Shown here: positions 18,093 to 25,748 of the stretch, in pieces
Numbering within the stretch: position 1 is the stretch's first letter
Layout of the letters: every line of letters begins with the position of its first letter
Source: an uncultured Prevotellamassilia sp.
GTDB lineage: Bacteria > Bacteroidota > Bacteroidia > Bacteroidales > Bacteroidaceae
NCBI GenBank assembly: GCA_934255485.1
Contig: CAKQOG010000010.1
Location: 14,704-78,703, forward strand
Direction of reading: 5' to 3'
Length of the DNA stretch: 64,000 nt
The notes under the pieces: model-generated
Told to the model about the DNA's origin: nothing
Databases searched by the model: none
The model's input: the letters and a program-made list of their open reading frames with translations, nothing else
Position numbers and translations under genes: made by a program

Positions 18093-19607
18093 TTATTCTT
18101 CATTATTTTCATGAGGGTTCTCAATAAGTTCTTTAATATATTGAGCTTTAATTGCCTCAGTAAAGTTTTCTTTCTCTATTCCTGCATGAAGCACACCTAT
18201 TAACATACCATTTTCATTGAAAACAGGCGAACCACTTGCACCACCAGCCGATACTGCATCAAACCTAAAAGCATATTGTTCGCTTACTTGGCTTATATGT
18301 CCCATGTGACAAAACACTTGTATGCCTTTCTCAGACTTTTGATCTTGCAACGTAATACCATGAGGAAAACCTATCGTAAAAATATTTTTTCCTACTTTCA
18401 AAGCATTATCAGACACATCCATTGAGTCCTTTATATTCACATAAGTTGTTTTCTTATTAGGCAGTTCCATCTTCTCGCTTTGGATAAGAGCTACATCTTT
18501 TTTGATGTCATTACCAGCCGATATTATTTTGCAATTCACAGCATTTTCTTTTGAAAAGAATTTACCTTGTGGAATAAGCAAAATGCCATCACTTACGCCT
18601 TTAATCTTAATTTGCGATGTATAAGCAGACAAGCCTTGAGGATACGTACCGCTAAGTGCATTTACAATAGCTTGAGTTTCTGCTCTTTGAGCAAAGCAAC
18701 GACGATAAAAGTTCTCAACCATTTCTAAGTTCTTATCAAAAAGCCATGGCTTTGCCAAATGAAGGTTTGTTATTACCTGCCCATCTTCTGATACAAAGAA
18801 GCCAGTACCCTCGTAGGTGAGTTTGCCATTTACGATAAAACCAACGCTTTCATCGAATGCAAATTTGGTTGGTAAGCCCATTTTTTCTAAATCCTCAAGC
18901 GGAAATCCACCTGCATCAACCTCATAATGGTATTGTCCGATAAGATACACTACCGAAGAGCTATATCTCTCATTGATAGCCTCTGTATCAAATACTTTGT
19001 CCTTTTTTGAAAATAGTTTCATTGCACCAAAACCAATGCCAAAGATTATGATGAGCGATGCTGCTATACCAACAACATACCGCCACATGCTGCTTGGCCA
19101 AGGCAAGCGTGATAAATCAACAGGCACACCGCCACACACAACAACGCTATTTTTTTTAATACGATAAGGTGAGTTAGATGGTATTTTCGTTCCGTTTACA
19201 GTTGTTCCATTTTTGCTATGATCTATAAGATATATCTTGCCATCTTTAGCTTTCTTTATCGTAGCATGATAGCGGCTTACAGTAGCACCAGACACTTGAA
19301 AATCATTGTTGAAATGGCTACCTATTCCGTATACACCCACATACTGAGAGTTATCTTCGGGCTTTGGCACTTGACTCCATTGCAACTCTACATCGGCAAA
19401 ACGTATAGCATCGCCAGGGCGCACACTTACTGGTTTTCCGGGTTCTATACGTTGGTTCATAATAAATGTTCCATTGCTACTCCCTTTGTCCTCTAATGTG
19501 ATATCACCATTATTAAGCAATGTCATCTCTGCATGCACAGAACTCACTCTATCGCTATGCAACACAATGTCACAATTTGCGCTTCGTCCTATTTTTAGAA
19601 GTCTCAT
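18093..19607 (-). CDS. FHA-FHA-transmembrane-trypsin-like serine protease
   Basis: This 504-residue protein has two forkhead-associated domains: 5-75, with GR at 7-8 and SSNGT ending at 47, and 92-155, with NGT at 133-135. The second lacks the usual GR, reading GIGSHF, so its phosphothreonine binding is doubtful. A transmembrane helix spans about 177-197. The C-terminal trypsin/HtrA-like domain has the triad His283 (TNLHLA), Asp371 (KKDVALIQ) and Ser458 (GGASGSPV), so it looks active; there is no PDZ domain. The plan suggests that phosphothreonine recognition on one side of the inner membrane controls proteolysis on the other. It lies 3 nt before the secreted repeat-protein gene. Confidence 0.88.
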   Translation of the reverse strand: MRLLKIGRSANCDIVLHSDRVSSVHAEMTLLNNGDITLEDKGSSNGTFIMNQRIEPGKPVSVRPGDAIRFADVELQWSQVPKPEDNSQYVGVYGIGSHFNNDFQVSGATVSRYHATIKKAKDGKIYLIDHSKNGTTVNGTKIPSNSPYRIKKNSVVVCGGVPVDLSRLPWPSSMWRYVVGIAASLIIIFGIGFGAMKLFSKKDKVFDTEAINERYSSSVVYLIGQYHYEVDAGGFPLEDLEKMGLPTKFAFDESVGFIVNGKLTYEGTGFFVSEDGQVITNLHLAKPWLFDKNLEMVENFYRRCFAQRAETQAIVNALSGTYPQGLSAYTSQIKIKGVSDGILLIPQGKFFSKENAVNCKIISAGNDIKKDVALIQSEKMELPNKKTTYVNIKDSMDVSDNALKVGKNIFTIGFPHGITLQDQKSEKGIQVFCHMGHISQVSEQYAFRFDAVSAGGASGSPVFNENGMLIGVLHAGIEKENFTEAIKAQYIKELIENPHENNEE

Positions 19608-19671
19608 GATAGTAATCTATTAAGGTTATACTTATTTTCAAACAGTTTTTCTCTTTGCAACAGTGCTGCTC

Positions 19672-20313
19672 TTAAGAGCGCAATCGCTTAGGAGATTTAA
19701 CCTCTTCTTTTTGCTTTTTGTCGGTTTTTGAAGCATCCTTTTCAGGCTTAGCTACAGATTTTTTTCTTTTATTATTTTCTGCATCACCATCATTTTTTTT
19801 GGTGTTTTTTGACGATGATGGTGTGGTTGTTGCTTTCTTATCAGACTTTTTTTGTTTGGGATGAGCCTTTGCCTTAGAGGTTGAATCAGCCTTCGTTTTC
19901 GTTTTTACATTAACCGAATCATTCTTTACAGAATCAGTATCAACCTTTGTAACTACGCTTTTTTCATCCCCACCGCCTAAGCTATTATAAGTAAATACAG
20001 CACCTATAGCCACAAACAAAGCCACGATAGCTACCACTACATAATGTAGCGGGGTATAAGACTTTGGCACTAAGCTCCAATCAAGGCGCGCTACGTGGGC
20101 AAACGATATATTGTCCTTACGAGTTACAGGAACTGGCACATTGGGTGAAATGCGTATGCCATTCACGTAAGTACCATTATGACTTTGGTCTACAATTGTC
20201 ATTTTTCCCGATGGCGACACATTCAGCACGGCATGTCGTCTGCTAATCACATCGGTGCTATCGTTTATAACAATGTCGCATCCAGTTTCTCTACCTATTG
20301 AATATACTTTCAT
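19672..20313 (-). CDS. FHA-transmembrane protein with Lys-rich tail
   Basis: This 213-residue protein has an N-terminal FHA domain (about 1-75) with the binding residues GR (7-8), SRRH (24-27) and HNGTYVNG, one transmembrane helix (about 90-109), and a C-terminal tail of about 100 residues rich in Lys, Ser, Thr and Asp and probably disordered. The FHA part should bind phosphothreonine peptides. The tail may lie outside the cytoplasm if the topology follows the other proteins of the locus. It sits 14 nt after a PP2C gene and 64 nt before the FHA-protease gene. Confidence 0.88.
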   Translation of the reverse strand: MKVYSIGRETGCDIVINDSTDVISRRHAVLNVSPSGKMTIVDQSHNGTYVNGIRISPNVPVPVTRKDNISFAHVARLDWSLVPKSYTPLHYVVVAIVALFVAIGAVFTYNSLGGGDEKSVVTKVDTDSVKNDSVNVKTKTKADSTSKAKAHPKQKKSDKKATTTPSSSKNTKKNDGDAENNKRKKSVAKPEKDASKTDKKQKEEVKSPKRLRS

Positions 20314-20327
20314 GATGTATTAGATAA

Positions 20328-21419
20328 TTAATGTTTTACAGAAGTTTTTTCCTTTTTTGTAGGCGTATTTGTCTTATTTGATAATGAGTTCTTAGCACTT
20401 ACTTGCTCCCCACATGTCTCATTAAGTTCTTGCTTAAGATGCTTTATGCTATCAGCCCGTTGTTCGGCAAGAATCTTCCACTGTAACTCACTTTTAGTCA
20501 TCGTAGTATTATCATTTTTACCCGCATGAACATACAAAGCAACATTCAACACTACGCTCAATATAAGTGCTGCCATCAGCGACAAAAAAGCCATTTTTAC
20601 ATTTTTAGACATGGTTGGTTTCAATTTTGAATTAATGTTAGTTTCTACTATTGCTAAGGTAAGATTATCATGTCCTCCCCCCGTAGTTCTGCCTATATTG
20701 TCTGTAGTAGTAGCTATGTTGTCTACAACCACTCCCAATTTCATCTTACGATTTGAAGCCAACTTCAGCAATTGTTGTTCGGGCATTGAGCCGTGCACAC
20801 CATCTGTGCAAAGCATAAAGCGATCGTATTTTTCGTAAGGGAGTTCTTTTAGTTCTACCTCAACATCGGGCCTAATGCCCAAGGCTCGAGTTATAACATT
20901 AGACTGTGCACTCAAGCGAGCTTGTTCCTCTGTTATTACGCCTTGTGCTACCATTTCGAACACCATTGAGTGGTCGAAAGTGCGAAATATCTTTCTGGCA
21001 CCTCTAAGTTGGTACACGCGGCTATCGCCCACGTGAGCTACAATTGCCGACTGTTCCGAAACAAGCAATACGGTAGCAGTAGACCCCATTCCCCTTAGAC
21101 TTGGGTTATCGTTTCCTGCCTCTATAATAGCCATATTTGCACGCCGAATAGCCTTTATGATAATATTTGCAGTTGTTTCGTCACTACTTGCTTCTTTTAT
21201 ACCATTAATAATCTCGTTTACTGCAATGGCTGATGCTGTTTTACCTCCAGGACCGCCCCCCATGCCATCGCATACAGTAACAAGATAACCAAACTTTGTG
21301 TCAGCCCATCCATAAGAGTCTTGGTTTTCAGGGCGTCCGCCAATGCGCGATTCTGCAAAGGCTTTTAGTTTACTCTCATGTTCTGAATTTATCTTCTGTA
21401 GTTCCATGATATTATTCAT
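20328..21419 (-). CDS. PP2C-family Ser/Thr phosphatase, membrane-anchored
   Basis: This 363-residue phosphatase has RPENQD (Asp34), CDGMGGG (Asp51), MGSTATV, HVGDSR, LCTDGVHG (Asp206) and GGHDNLT (Asp251), a full set of PPM metal ligands. One transmembrane helix (about 277-297) and a polar tail of about 65 residues follow. It lies 15 nt after the kinase gene at 21435-22445, so kinase and phosphatase are probably made together, as in many bacterial STPK-PP2C pairs. Sequence and plan are very close to the second PP2C of the locus, which suggests duplication. An alternative start at codon 5 is possible. Confidence 0.93.
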   Translation of the reverse strand: MNNIMELQKINSEHESKLKAFAESRIGGRPENQDSYGWADTKFGYLVTVCDGMGGGPGGKTASAIAVNEIINGIKEASSDETTANIIIKAIRRANMAIIEAGNDNPSLRGMGSTATVLLVSEQSAIVAHVGDSRVYQLRGARKIFRTFDHSMVFEMVAQGVITEEQARLSAQSNVITRALGIRPDVEVELKELPYEKYDRFMLCTDGVHGSMPEQQLLKLASNRKMKLGVVVDNIATTTDNIGRTTGGGHDNLTLAIVETNINSKLKPTMSKNVKMAFLSLMAALILSVVLNVALYVHAGKNDNTTMTKSELQWKILAEQRADSIKHLKQELNETCGEQVSAKNSLSNKTNTPTKKEKTSVKH

Positions 21420-21434
21420 TTAAAGAGTTGCACC

Positions 21435-22445
21435 TTAAGTTAGCAGTAACATGATAACCATCATCATACATACTATCAGGGCAATCCCTATTCCCCACAC
21501 TACCATTATATGTGCTTTGGTCCAACTAACAAGGCTTTCGATTATTGTTGGGTCTGGCTGCAAGGCTTGAGCTATTGCCTGCTTAAACTCTAATGCCGAT
21601 TGGTAGCGATTAGACTGCTCTTTCTCTGTGGCTTTCCATATCACGCGCATAAGTTTGGAAGGAATAGCATCGCTCTGAGGCAGTTTATCCTTAATTTGTC
21701 GAGCAAGAGTTTCAGCCTCTGATGCTCCATCCATAGGGTTTTTGCCCGTAAGGAGTTCATAAAAGGTAATGCCAAGTTCATAAATATCGGTTGTTGCATT
21801 AATGCTGATAGTAGGACTCTTATTGCTACGCTTTATTTGCTCTGGTGCGGAGTACTGTGGTGTGCCTATAAAGCCGTATTGCGAGAACTTGTTTCCACCA
21901 TTCATACGCGAAATACCAAGGTCCATCAAACGCACGTTAGCTCCCTGTTCCACCATGATATTAGATGGTTTTATGTCACGATGTATTACACCTCGCGAAT
22001 GGATATAGTCGAGCGCATCAAGCACAGCCGATATAGCGCCACATATCTTTTCTACCCTATCAGGAGCATTCTTTAGGTGCTTTTCTATATACTTATCAAT
22101 GTCCTCACCTTGTACAAAATGGCTTATCAGAAATATTGGTCCATGTGTGGGAGCATATTCGCAATAGCCTACCATCTCTACCAAGTTGGGATGACGAAAA
22201 GCCAAAGAAGCCTCTTGTTTGGCTCTTTCTCTAATCATCTTATTGTTAGCATAGTAGTCTTTCACACGCTTTATTGCAACCCTACTACGGTCTTTGCATC
22301 TAAAACCACAGTACACATCGCCCATAGCCCCGCTGCCCAATGTAGGTTCTGAAGGATTGTAGCAATACCATTCTCCCATGACGTAAAGGTATATATAAGG
22401 GTCGTTTTTTCGTTGAACTACAGTTTGCCTTACTTGATTTGTCAT
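21435..22445 (-). CDS. Membrane-anchored Ser/Thr protein kinase
   Basis: This 336-residue Hanks-type kinase has a Gly-rich loop LGSGAMGDVY, catalytic Lys59 (VAIK), Glu78 (helix C), an intact catalytic loop HRDIKPSN (155-162), DLG instead of DFG (175-177), and APE (about 200-202). DLG is tolerated in active kinases, so activity is likely. A transmembrane helix ends the protein (about 312-335) with almost no extracytoplasmic part, so this kinase does not sense through a large external domain. Its N-terminus contains QTVVQ, similar to Thr motifs in the upstream FHA protein. It is the only kinase of the pair with a complete catalytic loop. Confidence 0.93.
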   Translation of the reverse strand: MTNQVRQTVVQRKNDPYIYLYVMGEWYCYNPSEPTLGSGAMGDVYCGFRCKDRSRVAIKRVKDYYANNKMIRERAKQEASLAFRHPNLVEMVGYCEYAPTHGPIFLISHFVQGEDIDKYIEKHLKNAPDRVEKICGAISAVLDALDYIHSRGVIHRDIKPSNIMVEQGANVRLMDLGISRMNGGNKFSQYGFIGTPQYSAPEQIKRSNKSPTISINATTDIYELGITFYELLTGKNPMDGASEAETLARQIKDKLPQSDAIPSKLMRVIWKATEKEQSNRYQSALEFKQAIAQALQPDPTIIESLVSWTKAHIMVVWGIGIALIVCMMMVIMLLLT

Positions 22446-22553
22446 AATCTCTATATTCGTATTAAGTAAAGATAGCGGTTTCTATTTTCGCATTAATCGC
22501 CTCAGCAAGCAATGGTGTTCATTTACTTAGAAAAAAGGCATGAACGATATTGG

Positions 22554-24113
22554 TTAATGTGAATTGATAAGCTGTATATTGGCTTTCCATTCCTTAATTT
22601 TCAGCAAATAAGCATTTATCATGTCTACATAAAGATTATCGTCTTTTTTCTGTGCCAATGCTTTTGCTTTATTAAATAGTTCCTCAGCCTTTTGGCCGTT
22701 GCGCTCCATCACCGCATCAGTACGTTGGTCTGCCTTCCAATAGTCGCATGCAAGTTCGTAAAGTGCCTGATAATTAGTTGGCTCTTGCTCTGTTGCCTTA
22801 AGCAATAGTTGATGTGCCTCGTTATTATCGGTTGCTATATGCAAAGATAGTTGCATAGCTTGTATAGAATCTGGACAATAGTCACCAGCCAATTTGCTAT
22901 GAAAGAGCAACCTACTAAGCAAAAAAGTTGCCTTTGCATCGCCTTGATTAGATAGGCTGCGGAGTTGCTCTATGGCCTTTGTTGCAGATGTAGGATTGTG
23001 TAAGGCAGCTACCACACTGCCATAGTCGGGTGTAACGGCAACGGGGGTTATAGGGTCTATATTTGGCGAAGAATGTGAGTTTTTCCACCATGCTACGCCT
23101 CCAAAAGTCAAAGCTACTACAGTCATTGCAATAGCCATGTTTGTATAAAGTGGCTTCCACATTGGCGTTGAACTATCGGCACTTAATTGGTCAAGAGCTA
23201 CTCTAAATTCAGCTGCACTCTGATAACGCTTGGCACGTGATTTTTCGGTAGCTTTTGCCACAATCTTGCGTAACCCTTTATGCTTGATTTGGCGAAGAGG
23301 AAGTGCCGAATGTATTTGTTTTTGCATTACATCTGTGCGGTCTCCCTCAAAAGGAATATGCCCAACAATACATTGAAAGAGCAGTATGCCTACAGCATAG
23401 ATATCAGTAGTTTGATTTTGCTCATCAATAGCTCCAAGCACCAGTTCGGGGGCTGCATATTCGGGTTTGCCCACAAATTGTCCCGTTTGCGTAAGGTGCT
23501 TGTCGTGCGATGTGAGCGAGTTCATTTTTTTAGCAATACCAAAGTCTATGAGCTTTATATGGCCGTTAGTAGTGCTCATGATAATGCTAGGGACAATATC
23601 ACGATGTATGTAGCCAGCATCGTGCATGCTCATTAGTCCTGACAGCACGTTTTTTACTATCTCAACTGCAAAGCGATTGGTATCTTGATGATAACACTTG
23701 TATAATTTTTCGGCATAAGGTACATAATGTCCTTTCTGATCCATAAGCTTGCCTTCAAGCAAACTATCAAGCGATACCCCTTCAAGCAATTCGCTAACCA
23801 CATGATAATGATGCTCTGTCTCACCCAAAACAGACTTGCTCTCTGTTTCGATAAACCCCAACATCTCTATCAAGTTGTCGTGTCTGAACTGAATAGCAGC
23901 CTCGCGTCGTGCTTTCTCAATGGCATAAGCAGGCAAATCACTATACATAAACTTTACAGCCACGAATTTCGTTTCTCCGGTCACCTCATTCACACAACGT
24001 GCCTTGTAAACTTTACCCATACCGCCTACTCCAAGAGGCTCATCCTCTGAGTCAAACTCATAGTATATGTGGTGTTGCTTTTCCTTTTTGCCTTGAATTC
24101 TATATATAGCCAT
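22554..24113 (-). CDS. Ser/Thr kinase-like protein with altered catalytic loop and TPR-like tail
   Basis: This 519-residue protein has a Hanks-type kinase fold (about 15-310): Gly-rich loop LGVGGMGKVY, Lys54 (VAVK), Glu71, LIDFG (Asp190) and APE (about 221-223). The catalytic loop reads HRDIVPSII (170-178), so the usual HRDxKxxN Lys and Asn are Val174 and Ile177. Two such losses make it a probable pseudokinase or a much weakened enzyme. A transmembrane helix (about 323-343) is followed by a TPR/Sel1-like helical region of about 160 residues, presumably outside the cytoplasm and able to sense. It lies 105 nt after the FHA gene and 108 nt before the second kinase. Confidence 0.9.
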   Translation of the reverse strand: MAIYRIQGKKEKQHHIYYEFDSEDEPLGVGGMGKVYKARCVNEVTGETKFVAVKFMYSDLPAYAIEKARREAAIQFRHDNLIEMLGFIETESKSVLGETEHHYHVVSELLEGVSLDSLLEGKLMDQKGHYVPYAEKLYKCYHQDTNRFAVEIVKNVLSGLMSMHDAGYIHRDIVPSIIMSTTNGHIKLIDFGIAKKMNSLTSHDKHLTQTGQFVGKPEYAAPELVLGAIDEQNQTTDIYAVGILLFQCIVGHIPFEGDRTDVMQKQIHSALPLRQIKHKGLRKIVAKATEKSRAKRYQSAAEFRVALDQLSADSSTPMWKPLYTNMAIAMTVVALTFGGVAWWKNSHSSPNIDPITPVAVTPDYGSVVAALHNPTSATKAIEQLRSLSNQGDAKATFLLSRLLFHSKLAGDYCPDSIQAMQLSLHIATDNNEAHQLLLKATEQEPTNYQALYELACDYWKADQRTDAVMERNGQKAEELFNKAKALAQKKDDNLYVDMINAYLLKIKEWKANIQLINSH

Positions 24114-24218
24114 AAATTTCTGATTTTCTTTATGCCATTATAGGCAAAGTTCTACTTTTTAGCGACTTGCATACTGTTTTTACACATAACAGTTTTTTAG
24201 TTTATCAACATCCTACAT

Positions 24219-25031
24219 CTACATGGGTATGGTACCTCCATGGGGGCTGCCAGTGGTTGATCCATCAAGTCCCACGGTTCCGTCGTTCGGAACATATCCT
24301 CCACCATTAGCTGTTCCTTGCCAACTCGGGCCATCGTCGTAAGGGTTAAAGCCCCCACCTGGTCGAGTGCTACCATTGTCAAAGTGTGGCGCATCATCAT
24401 AGTAATGGTCGTCGTCTTTTTCATCAGTTTCTACGCTGATAAAACCATCAACTGGCGCAAGCCCATACTTCGACACATCTACCAACAACAATACACACTC
24501 ATAGTTGTTGCCAATTGTAATTATGTCGCCATTATGACATTCAACGGCACTAAAGCCAATAGTTTCGTTGTTTATCATCGTGCCATTTGTAGACTGCGTA
24601 TCTGTGATAGCTGCAATAATAGCACCTGTATTTTTAAGCTGACGAATTACCATAACTGCATGATCGGTTGATACCGTAGCTTCTGAAAGAACAATATCGG
24701 ATGTGGGGTTTTGCCCAATCGTATTACGACCGATATGCAAAGGCCAAAACTCACCTGCCATAGTGCGCGAAACTGAATACAGAAAACCAACAATAGGTTT
24801 ACCACACTGCACATTTCGCTGTTGGCTTGGTTGCTGAACTGCATTGCGTTGATATGAGCCACCTTCGTCTGCCATAGGTTGGTTATATCTCTGCATTCCT
24901 GGCACAACTGTTCCTCTGGCGCTTGGTTGGCTACTTCTTGTATAAAAACTGCTGGTTCCTTCCCCACCTTGATTGCTACTATTGGGGTTATGAGGCTCTA
25001 AGCCTTGAATAATGGTTTTATTCTGTGACAT
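24219..25031 (-). CDS. Soluble FHA-domain protein, first gene of the phosphosignalling locus
   Basis: This 270-residue protein has no signal or membrane helix. Its central FHA domain (about 97-183) has GR at 101-102, His124 in VSTDHA, and TNGT at 148-151. The N-terminal 75 residues are polar and probably disordered, and contain two similar Thr motifs, KTIIQGL (Thr6) and GTVVPGM (Thr41), which could be phosphosites. The C-terminal 80 residues are Asp/Gly-rich. The layout resembles GarA/OdhI-type adaptors, which combine an N-terminal phospho-Thr with an FHA domain, but homology to them is not established. It heads the locus and follows a long regulatory gap. Confidence 0.88.
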   Translation of the reverse strand: MSQNKTIIQGLEPHNPNSSNQGGEGTSSFYTRSSQPSARGTVVPGMQRYNQPMADEGGSYQRNAVQQPSQQRNVQCGKPIVGFLYSVSRTMAGEFWPLHIGRNTIGQNPTSDIVLSEATVSTDHAVMVIRQLKNTGAIIAAITDTQSTNGTMINNETIGFSAVECHNGDIITIGNNYECVLLLVDVSKYGLAPVDGFISVETDEKDDDHYYDDAPHFDNGSTRPGGGFNPYDDGPSWQGTANGGGYVPNDGTVGLDGSTTGSPHGGTIPM

Positions 25032-25220
25032 GGCGATAATATTTATTTAAGGTGTATGTTAATTCTTTATGCCTAAAGCTGATAATATTTTGGGGTAAAC
25101 CCCACTCCATTCAGCTTGTGTTTTAAAACGTTTTTTTTCGTTTATAAACAACGTATTTTACTACGTTTTTTATTGTGCAATAATTTTGTTTTTTTGCTTA
25201 TTTTTAAGGTTTTGTTTTCA

Positions 25221-25228
25221 CAAAAGTA
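25221..25228 (-). promoter_or_regulatory. Candidate promoter of the FHA/kinase/phosphatase locus
   Basis: The minus strand reads TACTTTTG, a TAnnTTTG match, which would give a leader of about 185 nt before the FHA gene. No TTTG is seen at -33. The C9 tract (G9 on the minus strand, about 25260-25268) begins 31 nt upstream of the box, so length changes in the tract could affect promoter strength. Confidence 0.45.
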
Positions 25229-25380
25229 GCGAAATAATTTGATGTAAATTTTCATTTTACCCCCCCCCGAACATATATGGTTATATTTGTGTTTATGTGG
25301 TGATTATTACATACATAAAGTGCTTTTATTTACGCAATAAAAATTGCATTTTTGCTATACATGCTAAGCAAAAACACCTA

Positions 25381-25411
25381 TTGCTAATAACATTGCACCA
25401 CTATATATTTG
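25381..25411 (+). promoter_or_regulatory. Plus-strand promoter inside the regulatory gap
   Basis: TTG (25381-25383), 20 nt and TATATTTG (25404-25411) match the Bacteroidetes consensus. No plus-strand gene follows; a transcript from here would carry the small ORF at 25431 and the hairpins at 25486-25556. Confidence 0.5.
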
Positions 25412-25430
25412 CGATACTAAACACTGTTTT

Positions 25431-25493
25431 ATGCACAAATGCGTATGCCTATCTGCCAGCATCTTAGGTATGTTTCTGTCGGCATATACGTAG
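25431..25493 (+). other. Possible 20-residue leader ORF
   Basis: An ATG ORF encodes MHKCVCLSASILGMFLSAYT and stops at TAG (25491-25493). The stop lies inside the left arm of a 9-bp inverted repeat (25486-25494 with 25507-25515). It follows a promoter-like element by about 20 nt. It may be chance; there is no downstream plus-strand gene that it could control. Confidence 0.25.
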
Positions 25494-25556
25494 GCTTCTG
25501 CTTTATCCTACGTATTTAGTTAGCGTATCACGGGCGTGATACGCTAACTAAATACG
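25486..25556. repeat. Overlapping inverted repeats with a perfect 22-bp palindrome
   Basis: The arms 25511-25532 and 25535-25556 are perfectly complementary over 22 bp, with GG between them. A second inverted repeat, ATACGTAGG (25486-25494) with CCTACGTAT (25507-25515), shares bases 25511-25515 with the left arm, so the two hairpins exclude each other in RNA. There is no T-run on either side, so this is not an ordinary intrinsic terminator. Confidence 0.85.
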
Positions 25557-25636
25557 AAAGATTATGTCATAAACAACGTATTATCAGCTCAATAACATGC
25601 CTTTTATATGTTACGAATGGTATTTGCACATAATAA

Positions 25637-25675
25637 AAGCAGGTGCTCAATGGTTTAAAAACCAAGCACCTGCTT
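25637..25675 (-). terminator. Terminator of the MFS transporter gene
   Basis: An 11-bp stem (AAGCAGGTGCT, 25637-25647, with 25665-25675) plus an inner TGGTTT/AAACCA stem is followed on the minus strand by TTTTATTATG. It lies 73 nt after the MFS stop. Confidence 0.75.
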
Positions 25676-25748
25676 ATGGTGGACAATGAAGATAAATTAG
25701 GTATTTTATAAAACGCTGTTCACAATATATAATGGCTATAAACGAAAC

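Larger units (their letters stand above)
25032..25748. promoter_or_regulatory. 717-nt regulatory intergenic region
   Basis: No long gene is supported here. Going from the FHA gene outward it holds a palindrome TGGGGTTTACCCCA (25091-25104), several ACGTWTTT boxes (about 25125-25170), a minus-strand TACTTTTG box (25221-25228), a C9 tract (about 25260-25268), a plus-strand TATATTTG (25282-25289), a plus-strand promoter (25381-25411), a possible 20-codon ORF (25431-25493), alternative hairpins with a perfect 22-bp palindrome (25486-25556), and the terminator of the MFS gene. Confidence 0.6.

Noticed and set aside
21435..22445. DLG in place of DFG as a sign of an inactive kinase
   Set aside because: DLG is found in active kinases and all other catalytic residues, including HRDIKPSN, are intact.
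11939..25031. Type VI secretion or TerY-type triad explanation for the FHA/kinase/phosphatase genes
   Set aside because: No tss genes, ClpV, VgrG, Hcp or vWA-domain protein is found around the locus.
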